A stretch of 13,473 nt of DNA from CAMQVM01 sp044433405 (GTDB lineage: Bacteria; Bacteroidota; Bacteroidia; Bacteroidales; Rikenellaceae), in assembly GCA_044433405.1 (NCBI GenBank), contig JAWXTQ010000047.1, forward strand, positions 1 through 13,473, given 5' to 3'. The number at the start of each line of letters is the position of its first letter. The stretch's first letter is position 1. The notes under the pieces are model-generated. The model worked only from the letters and a program-made list of their open reading frames with translations, did no database searches and was not told the origin of the DNA. Both the position numbers and the translations under genes were made by a program. This document shows, piece by piece, positions 8,085 to 13,473 of this stretch.

Positions 8085-8744
8085 TTATTTTCTCATCAAT
8101 AACGCACTGAACTCACTAAAATAAAGCTCTTTAACACGTTGAAAATCGACCTCTTTACCCAACAATTGTTTAAGTGAAGTCACTCCCTTGTCGCAAAATC
8201 CGCAAGGGTTTATATAATTAAAATAGTCCAAATCAGTATTGACATTGAGCGCAAAACCGTGCATAGTAATGTAGCGCGAAGCTTTTACTCCTATTGCACA
8301 AATTTTCTTCTCCATCGACTGAGTATTAACCCAGACACCTGTTTTACCCTCAACTCTAAAAGAGTCAATACCAAAAGCAGAAACAGTATTAATCACCGCC
8401 TGCTCAATCAAATCAATATAACCTTTGAGAGATAAGTCATAGTTTTGCAATCTCAATATTGGGTAGCCAACCAATTGACCATACCCATGATAGGTTATAT
8501 CTCCACCACGATCTGTCTTAAAGAAGGTGGCATTTATAGTTTTTAGGAAGGCTTCATCAACTAGTAGGTTGTTAAAATGACCACTCTTCCCAAGTGTGTA
8601 TACGTGTGGATGCTCACAATATATCAAAAAGTCATCGCCTTTATAGTCTAAAGCTGAAAGAGTGGCAAAAATCTCCTTTTGGAAATCCCACGCCTCCTTA
8701 TACTCAATCACTCCTTTGTCTATTAAAGATATACTACTTTGCAT
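8085..8744 (-). CDS. lipB: LipB, lipoyl(octanoyl) transferase
   Basis: LipB moves the octanoyl group from acyl carrier protein to a lysine of lipoyl domains (2-oxoacid dehydrogenases, glycine cleavage H protein). The 219-residue length fits. Family signatures are HPHVYTLGKSG at about 45-55, RGGDITYHGYGQLVGYPI starting at 79, GKTGVWV at 133-139 and KKICAIGVKASRYITMHG from 146. The catalytic pair is visible: K147 and C181 in NPCGFCDKGVTSL, where the octanoyl thioester forms on the Cys. LipA, encoded 11 bases upstream on the same strand, then inserts the two sulfurs, so this is a two-gene de novo lipoylation unit. The ATG at 8744 fits the family N-terminus. Confidence 0.96.
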   Translation of the reverse strand: MQSSISLIDKGVIEYKEAWDFQKEIFATLSALDYKGDDFLIYCEHPHVYTLGKSGHFNNLLVDEAFLKTINATFFKTDRGGDITYHGYGQLVGYPILRLQNYDLSLKGYIDLIEQAVINTVSAFGIDSFRVEGKTGVWVNTQSMEKKICAIGVKASRYITMHGFALNVNTDLDYFNYINPCGFCDKGVTSLKQLLGKEVDFQRVKELYFSEFSALLMRK

Positions 8745-8755
8745 CTATATATTAT

Positions 8756-9628
8756 TTAAAGTATCTTCTTTTTATCAATGTTTACCGCCAAATCAGCTAG
8801 GTAAGAGGAGCGCACCAAAGGTGATGAAAACACACTTTTAAAACCAATCTCCTCAGCCCAAACCCTGTAAGTTTCAAAGATCTCAGGCTCAACATAACGA
8901 TCTACCTCTAAATGCTTTTTTGTTGGCTGAAGGTACTGTCCAATAGTAACGATTCTACAACCATTAGCATATAAATCTCGAAGAGTTTGGTGTACCTCCT
9001 CATCACTCTCTCCTACTCCTACCATCAAACCACTCTTAACAAGCAACCCTTTTGAAGCAAAATAGCTCAACACAGCCATCGACTTAGCGTAAGAGGCTCT
9101 CGAACGCACTTGCGGAGTAACACTCTCAACAGTCTCTATATTGTGACCAAAAATATCAGCACCGCAGCTCACTGCAATCTCCAACAAACTCTCTTTAGCA
9201 TCAAAATCGGGCAACAAAAGCTCGATTGTTGTATTAGGATTCATCTCTCTAATCTGCTCCACACACTCAACCCAATGGCCAACACCGCCATCAGGCAAAT
9301 CGTCTCTATCAACTGAAGTTATAACGCAATGTTTTAAACTCATCAACTTCACCGAACGAGCAAGCTTTACAGCCTCATTTTTATCTATCTCTAATGGTCG
9401 TCCGCTTTTAGTGGCACAAAATTTACAACTTCGTGTGCAAATATCGCCTAAAATCATAAAAGTGGCCGTTCCCCTATTCCAACACTCATTCATGTGTGGA
9501 CATTTTCCACTACTACAAATTGTATGCAGATTATTATCCTCAACCACTCTCTTAACGAAAGCGAACTCAGGGTTATTCTCAATTTTAATCTTCAACCAAT
9601 CAGGCTTTTTTCTGCGTACAATCTCCAT
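8756..9628 (-). CDS. lipA: LipA, lipoyl synthase (radical SAM)
   Basis: LipA inserts two sulfur atoms into octanoyl-lysine to make lipoyl groups, using two 4Fe-4S clusters. Both cluster motifs are intact: the auxiliary cluster CX4CX5C at C38, C43, C49 and the radical SAM CX3CX2C at C64, C68, C71. Further marks are KKPDWLK near the N-terminus, TSVDRDDLPDGG at about 104-115, GHNIETV, KSGLMVGVGE, IGQYLQPTKKH and the C-terminal RSSY, whose serine ligates the auxiliary cluster in the family. The 290 residues match typical LipA. It is the first gene of the minus-strand series lipA - lipB - recJ. A candidate promoter box sits 26 bases before its ATG. Confidence 0.97.
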   Translation of the reverse strand: MEIVRRKKPDWLKIKIENNPEFAFVKRVVEDNNLHTICSSGKCPHMNECWNRGTATFMILGDICTRSCKFCATKSGRPLEIDKNEAVKLARSVKLMSLKHCVITSVDRDDLPDGGVGHWVECVEQIREMNPNTTIELLLPDFDAKESLLEIAVSCGADIFGHNIETVESVTPQVRSRASYAKSMAVLSYFASKGLLVKSGLMVGVGESDEEVHQTLRDLYANGCRIVTIGQYLQPTKKHLEVDRYVEPEIFETYRVWAEEIGFKSVFSSPLVRSSYLADLAVNIDKKKIL

Positions 9629-9654
9629 TATTATAAAATATAATTACATTGTTG

Positions 9655-9662
9655 CAAAATTA
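9655..9662 (-). promoter_or_regulatory. Candidate -7 box for lipA (TAnnTTTG)
   Basis: On the minus strand the bases read TAATTTTG, a full match to the Bacteroidota -7 element TAnnTTTG. It lies 26 bases before the lipA ATG, leaving room for a short leader. The expected -33 TTTG is not present at the 19-21 base spacing, so support rests on one box in a very AT-rich region. Confidence 0.4.
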
Positions 9663-9770
9663 ATAAAAAATATTTAACTTTCGACATAATAGTATGTATT
9701 TATTTTAGTTTTTAAAATCGATTCTGTATAATATAGTATTTTGGCGTCGCAAAATCTTAATACACAATAA

Positions 9771-9801
9771 TTTGGTAACTCAAAAAAATATTGTAAGTTT
9801 G
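9771..9801 (+). promoter_or_regulatory. Bacteroidota-type promoter for the CLC gene
   Basis: Both boxes of the Bacteroidota housekeeping promoter are present: TTTG at 9771-9774 and TAAGTTTG (TAnnTTTG) at 9794-9801, separated by 19 bases, the expected spacing. The ATG of the CLC gene follows 32 bases later, giving a leader of about 25 bases. The remainder of the 205-base divergent region 9629-9833 is AT-rich, and I see no operator-like inverted repeat in it. Confidence 0.7.
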
Positions 9802-9833
9802 TAACATATTTTAATAAAATAATTTTAACCAAC

Positions 9834-11612
9834 ATGAATTACACCAAAATAGAATCAGCCCATCATTATATCATAAATTTAACCAAACAGCTCTCCGAAA
9901 AACAACTTATGATATTCATTGCCATTATTATCGGTTTTGTAGCTGCAGCAGCAGCATATATCTTCGAAGAGAGCGTTACTGCCATCCGAAATATGGTAGA
10001 ATCGGTGACCGAAGAGCGTTCGAGCTTCAACTTGCTATACCTTATCATGCCTTTGATTGGCATTATTTTGGTTACAATATTCACCCAAAAAATATTAAAA
10101 GACAATATTGGCCACGGAGTGACAAAAATTCTTCACTGCATAACCCACAAACGCTCATTCATCAAGCCTCACCACACATTTGCATCAATTATAGGTGGAG
10201 CTACAACAATTGGATTTGGAGGTTCGGTTGGCCCTGAAGCACCAATAGTTATGACTGGCGCGGCTGTTGGGTCGAACATTGCACGCTTCTTTAGAATGAA
10301 CTACCGCAATACCACAATACTTTTAGGATGTGGCGCTGCAGCGGCACTTGCAGGAATATTCAAAGCCCCAATCACTGGAGTTATTTTTGTTTTAGAGGTG
10401 TTAATGCTCAATATCTCTATGGGTTCACTCGTACCAATACTCATAGCTGCTGTTACTTCAGCATCAATCATCTACTTTATGCACGGTTTTGACCCAGTAT
10501 TTCAAGTAGAACTAACCAGTGCTGATATCGAGGTTAACCACCTTCCATACTACGCTATTCTCGCAGCATTATGCGGAATGGCAGCATGCTATCTGATCTA
10601 CACAAGCTCGAAAATAGAGGCTTACTTCCATAAAATCGACAAACAGTACAAAAAATGGCTACTCGGAGGCTCACTGATTGGTATTCTGATTATGTTGCTA
10701 CCTCCGCTATATGGTCAAGGCTACAACTCTATAACATCGCTTATTAAAAACGATATGAGCAGCCTTTTCAACAACACTCCCTACTACGCTTATCGCGATA
10801 ATGTGTGGGTTGTACTGGCATTTGTAGCCGCAACAATGATGTTTAAATCAATAGCTATGGCACTCACTAACGCCGCAGGGGGTGCAGGGGGTGCATTTGC
10901 ACCATCACTATTTCTGGGTGCTTTTACTGGCTTCTTCACAGCTACTCTTCTAAATGAACTACTTGGATTATCACTTCCTGTTATGCCATTTACGCTCGTT
11001 GGCATGGCTGGGGTAATGTCGGGAGCTATGGATTCACCTCTCACCGCCATGTTCCTGATAGCTGAGATAACTGGAGGATATAGGCTATTTCTCCCTCTAA
11101 TGCTCGTATCGGCACTATCATTTGCAATATGTTACTATTTTATGCCATACTCTGTGTACACTAGAGAACTTGCATTAAAAGGCGACACAGCATCTCTCTC
11201 AAAAGATAGAACAATGCTATTTATCAACATTGAAAACATGGTAGAAACCGACTTTACTGCCGTAAAAATAGACGATCGCCTGCGCCAACTAGCAGAGGCT
11301 GTAAGCAAAAGCAACCGAAATATCTTCCCTGTTTTGAACAACAAAAATGAGATAGAGGGGTATGTAACACTAGACGATATAAGAGGTGATATGTTCCTAA
11401 CACAGTATTATGACAAACGACGTGTATTTGAATATATGACTGTACTACCAGCAATCGTAAAACTATCCGATCCAATACCTTCAATACTAGAAAAATTCGA
11501 CAAAAGCGGAGCATGGAGCCTCCCAGTAGTAAGCGAAGATAACAAATATATGGGTTTCATATCTAAATCCAAATTATTCTCCGAATACCGCAAAGAGCTT
11601 AGCAGAGATTAA
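9834..11612 (+). CDS. CLC-family chloride channel/transporter with C-terminal CBS pair
   Basis: An inner-membrane anion channel or Cl-/H+ antiporter of 592 residues. The CLC membrane core spans about 25-445 and two CBS domains follow at about 465-520 and 530-588; CBS pairs commonly bind adenine nucleotides and gate the core. CLC selectivity motifs are present: GFGGSVGPEAP at 127-137 (canonical GxGxxxGREGP, with the gating glutamate E135 kept but the Arg replaced by Pro), GGAFAPSLFLGA at 352-363, and the pore tyrosine Y442 in SVYTREL. The first pore loop reads GHGV (93-96) where E. coli ClC has GSGI. At the inner proton-glutamate position (E203 in E. coli ClC) the segment FVLEVLM at 185-191 has Val (V189), as in vertebrate CLC channels. 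That suggests a channel or an altered coupling mechanism; this is inference from a hand alignment. The gene has its own promoter. Copy 2 of the composite repeat starts about 120 bases after the stop. Confidence 0.94.
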   Translation: MNYTKIESAHHYIINLTKQLSEKQLMIFIAIIIGFVAAAAAYIFEESVTAIRNMVESVTEERSSFNLLYLIMPLIGIILVTIFTQKILKDNIGHGVTKILHCITHKRSFIKPHHTFASIIGGATTIGFGGSVGPEAPIVMTGAAVGSNIARFFRMNYRNTTILLGCGAAAALAGIFKAPITGVIFVLEVLMLNISMGSLVPILIAAVTSASIIYFMHGFDPVFQVELTSADIEVNHLPYYAILAALCGMAACYLIYTSSKIEAYFHKIDKQYKKWLLGGSLIGILIMLLPPLYGQGYNSITSLIKNDMSSLFNNTPYYAYRDNVWVVLAFVAATMMFKSIAMALTNAAGGAGGAFAPSLFLGAFTGFFTATLLNELLGLSLPVMPFTLVGMAGVMSGAMDSPLTAMFLIAEITGGYRLFLPLMLVSALSFAICYYFMPYSVYTRELALKGDTASLSKDRTMLFINIENMVETDFTAVKIDDRLRQLAEAVSKSNRNIFPVLNNKNEIEGYVTLDDIRGDMFLTQYYDKRRVFEYMTVLPAIVKLSDPIPSILEKFDKSGAWSLPVVSEDNKYMGFISKSKLFSEYRKELSRD

Positions 11613-11636
11613 TCTCGCAACATAGAGTGGTATTTT

Positions 11637-11657
11637 GATAATTAATTAATAATTATC
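11637..11657. other. AT-rich perfect inverted repeat downstream of the CLC gene
   Basis: GATAATTA (11637-11644) and TAATTATC (11650-11657) form a perfect 8-base inverted repeat around a 5-base centre, 24 bases after the CLC stop codon. The stem is almost wholly A/T and no T-tract follows, so it is a weak terminator candidate at best. The remaining gap 11613-11730 holds nothing else I can recognise. Confidence 0.35.
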
Positions 11658-11730
11658 GGCGTTAATCATTATCCTTATGCTCGAATATTGCGAAGCCACA
11701 CATCACCTACAAGAGTATCCCCAGCGAACG

Positions 11731-11871
11731 AAAGTGAGCCCGAGGAGCGGTAGCGACGAAGGTTTTTTTACCAGCGATAGGCTGCTAGGAGTCTTTTTTA
11801 GCGAATTGGCGTTAAGCCAAGAGGCTAAAAATGGCTCATAGTAGTCTAGCGCGTGGTTTTTTTTCTAAAAA
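11731..11871 (-). repeat. Composite repeat, module A, copy 2 (inverted relative to copy 1)
   Basis: This is the reverse complement of 3495-3634, with about 11 substitutions and one gap over 141 bases. The 50 or so bases at its right end (11820-11871) are nearly identical to the start of copy 1; most differences cluster in the palindrome centre and in one arm. The central hairpin reads TTGGC-GTTAA-GCCAA on the plus strand. Unlike copy 1, where module A runs directly into module B, here module A points the other way and 53 bases (11872-11924) separate it from module B. It lies downstream of the CLC gene, between genes. Confidence 0.8.
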
Positions 11872-11924
11872 AAACTTAAACACAATTCTTCTTTTTTTGA
11901 TAGGCTCTGGTACGCCTCGGTTTT

Positions 11925-12050
11925 CACTTTTTGGCGCAGCCAAAAATAGCAATAGTTTTTTATTTCGTTGTCATACCAAAGGTATGAAACATAAGAAATA
12001 AAAAACTATTGCTACAAGCGTGAGCTTTAGCTCATGCGGTGAAAACCGCC
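11925..12050 (+). repeat. Composite repeat, module B, copy 2 (candidate structured RNA, four hairpins)
   Basis: Direct repeat of 3629-3753. The same four hairpins appear: TTTTTGGC-GCA-GCCAAAAA (11928-11946); a long hairpin with a perfect 20-base outer stem (11947-11966 with 11995-12014) and inner CATACC-AAA-GGTATG (11972-11986); GCGTGAGC-TTTA-GCTCATGC (12019-12038); and GCGGT-GAAA-ACCGC (12037-12049). Where copy 1 has G.U pairs this copy has G-C, C-G or A-T pairs, including one position changed on both sides (T-A here, G.U there). Homology with copy 1 may start slightly earlier, around 11904, where CTCGG and TCAC are shared. Confidence 0.75.
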
Positions 12051-12094
12051 AAGAAACCGCTAAAAAACCGCGCACAAGAAACCGCTAAAAACCC
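12051..12094. repeat. Short tandem repeat (25-base unit, 1.8 copies)
   Basis: Unit AAGAAACCGCTAAAAA plus nine bases occurs at 12051-12075 and in part again at 12076-12094. The pentamer ACCGC, identical to the 3' arm of hairpin H4, starts at 12045, 12056, 12067 and 12081. The array begins at the base after module B, the same position as the unrelated tandem repeat after copy 1. Confidence 0.7.
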
Positions 12095-12113
12095 ATCACA
12101 ATCCACAATACAA

Positions 12114-12686
12114 TCACTCCGAATCAGACAAATATTTCGATGTCAAACACTCAATCATATCATCACTATCATCGCCATCTGGAATTACCTCATAAGGAGT
12201 TAACTCCTTTAGAAATTGATCTATTAATGCAGCCTTATCATCTTTCTCTACGTAATAGACATTGTCAATATCTCCATGAATTTCAATATAATCGTACCTT
12301 GTTTGATCGAGTATATTACCTCTAACATCAACATAAAAAACCTTCTGATTGAATGGTTTAATACTATTATCATTAATTTCAATGGCTGTAAATATAGAGT
12401 CTGATAATGCTAATAGATAATCAAATTTTGGCTGAAGAATTACATTCCCCTCAACGTCAATAATCCCATATTTTTCGCTTCTTTTGATTGTATTGGGGTT
12501 TCCATCGCTAGTTGTAGTGGCATCACCTCTAGAGAATGCACCATAATTAGCACCTGTAAACTCACCATCTATATAGCCAATATAACTCCCTCCTAAATAA
12601 TCTAAAGAGCCAAATTCGATAGGAACAACAACTTCTCCATCAAGATTTATATATCCAAAATGGCCTTTCTCATTGATAGGTATAGG
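12114..12686 (-). pseudogene. WG-repeat protein, 3' fragment, upstream part removed by an insertion sequence
   Basis: On the minus strand a frame is open from about 12686 to a TGA at 12114-12116, roughly 190 codons. It contains no ATG except one near the C-terminus, so simple ORF searches miss it. The translation has clear WG (KWG) repeat units: KGHFGYINLDGEVVVPIEFG near the start and KYGIIDVEGNVILQPKFDY about 70 residues on, with a degenerate third (VFYVDVRGNILDQTRYDY). The C-terminus is acidic (PDGDDSDDMIE). WG repeats form beta-hairpin arrays of unknown, probably binding, function and are common in Bacteroidales. The frame meets an in-frame TAA a few bases into the neighbouring insertion sequence. 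The missing N-terminal part should lie beyond the right edge of the window, on the far side of that element. The exact junction (12683-12690) is uncertain. Confidence 0.75.
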
Positions 12687-13473
12687 CGTTTAGACCACCC
12701 AATCTACAGGTTATTATACAGCCGTTTTGGCTCATTTTGAACCATCCTAACTATGAGGTTATCGAATATAACCCCCATATTTGTCCGTCTATTGCACCTG
12801 TAATGATACTCGTCAAGGTATCCTTGCCACTCATCTGTAATAACTTTCGCTTCTTTTGAGATATGGTCATCAAAGAATGGCTTAAAAGACTTGCTTGACG
12901 CATTGGGTATAACACGGGCATAAGCTCGCCCCATACCATTGCTACCATCCTCCTTTTTCACAATCTCGACAGCAACTACTACCAAACGTTTCTTGCCTCG
13001 TTGCCGACCTCTCACGCCCTCTTCCTCTCCGCCAACAAAGAACCCATCTACGTAAACCATCTCATTTATAGGGTATTGAAGAGAGTTTTTCATCGCTTGT
13101 TGAATCTTCCATTTAAATGCCCAACAAGTCTTTTGGCGGAGTTCAAACTCTGCCGACAGCTCCAGTGATGACATTCCTTTCTTCTTGGTTGCTATCTTGA
13201 ATGCAATATGAAATGCGATTAACAGCGAGAATTTACACTTGTCAAACATAGTTCCAGCGGTTGGACTCTCGTCGTATTTGCATCTCATGCACCTGCGTGA
13301 ATGTGGTTTTGATCCACGATAATATTTCGTATGACCACATTTGCGGCATACATAACCATCCGCCCACTTAACATCTGCCAAGTAATTATAACAATCGTCG
13401 TCGCTCTGAAAATAGCGATTGAATTTGATCGAGTTCACTCCTATAAATTTATTTTCTCTACCCATTCTGCAAA
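12685..13473 (-). mobile_element. IS1595-family (ISXO2-like) insertion sequence, one end visible
   Basis: An element carrying one transposase gene and ending close to its stop codon. The inner limit is placed near 12685 because the WG-repeat reading frame is lost there and the bases GGCGTTTAGACCACCCAATC look like a terminal inverted repeat. The matching repeat and the target duplication (8 bp is usual in this family) are beyond 13473, so both limits are provisional. It has inserted into, and cut, a WG-repeat protein gene of the same orientation. Confidence 0.7.
12704..13465 (-). CDS. IS1595/ISXO2-like transposase with internal deletion
   Basis: A 253-residue DDE-type transposase. The N-terminal zinc ribbon is intact (C40, C43, C59, C62), followed by a helical DNA-binding part (about 75-130). 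The first catalytic Asp is D140 in VYVDGFFVGG and the second is D211 in VITDEWQGY. In this family about 60 further residues, including an HTNxxE-like or SNxKxW-like stretch with the third catalytic residue, normally come before the closing YLDEFxFRYNRR motif. Here DEWQG runs straight into YLDEYHYRCNRR at residue 216, so that segment is absent without a frameshift. Family lengths of roughly 300 residues agree. The protein is therefore probably unable to catalyse transposition, but it could still bind DNA. The ATG at 13465 is eight bases from the window edge and matches the family N-terminus. Confidence 0.88.
   Translation of the reverse strand: MGRENKFIGVNSIKFNRYFQSDDDCYNYLADVKWADGYVCRKCGHTKYYRGSKPHSRRCMRCKYDESPTAGTMFDKCKFSLLIAFHIAFKIATKKKGMSSLELSAEFELRQKTCWAFKWKIQQAMKNSLQYPINEMVYVDGFFVGGEEEGVRGRQRGKKRLVVVAVEIVKKEDGSNGMGRAYARVIPNASSKSFKPFFDDHISKEAKVITDEWQGYLDEYHYRCNRRTNMGVIFDNLIVRMVQNEPKRLYNNL

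Noticed and set aside
12140..12325. 61-codon plus-strand ORF
   Set aside because: It is antisense to the WG-repeat reading frame, which has recognisable repeat motifs and explains the region better.

Overview
The window looks like chromosome from a member of the Bacteroidota, most likely the order Bacteroidales. It is AT-rich, its genes lack strong Shine-Dalgarno sequences, the divergent region at 9629-9833 carries matches to the Bacteroidota-specific promoter boxes (TTTG / TAnnTTTG), and the proteins resemble Bacteroidales families. The sequence does not allow a genus call.

Layout. (1) 2-3480, plus strand: the C-terminal part of a C69-family dipeptidase, then a complete uvrA. (2) 3481-3815: a gene-free convergent gap holding copy 1 of a composite repeat (module A, module B, short tandem repeats). 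(3) 9628 down to 3816, minus strand: a tightly packed series lipA - lipB - recJ - murF - membrane-anchored endonuclease/exonuclease/phosphatase-family protein. It covers lipoylation, single-strand exonuclease repair and peptidoglycan precursor synthesis. A candidate terminator lies between recJ and murF. (4) 9629-9833: divergent promoter region. (5) 9834-11612, plus strand: a CLC-family chloride channel or transporter with two C-terminal CBS domains. (6) 11613-12113: a gene-free gap holding copy 2 of the composite repeat. (7) 12114-12686, minus strand: the 3' part of a WG-repeat protein gene with no usable start. Its upstream side is cut by (8) an IS1595/ISXO2-like insertion sequence (about 12685 to beyond the window end). 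The transposase of that element appears to have lost the segment carrying its third catalytic residue.

The most unusual content is the composite repeat. Module B (about 125 bp) occurs twice in the same orientation and folds into four consecutive hairpins. Every difference between the copies falls in a loop or keeps a stem paired by Watson-Crick or G.U pairing, apart from one single-base bulge. The G.U pairs fit only a plus-strand RNA. Module A (about 140 bp) is a long imperfect palindrome next to B. The two A copies are about 91% identical but inverted relative to each other, so the two loci carry the same parts in different arrangements. After module B each copy runs into its own tandem repeat with a period of roughly 10-11 bases. 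I do not recognise this element. It could be a structured RNA, a non-autonomous mobile repeat, or both.

The rest of the window is ordinary core genome. All claims come from reading the sequence and recalled family knowledge; no database search or folding program was run.
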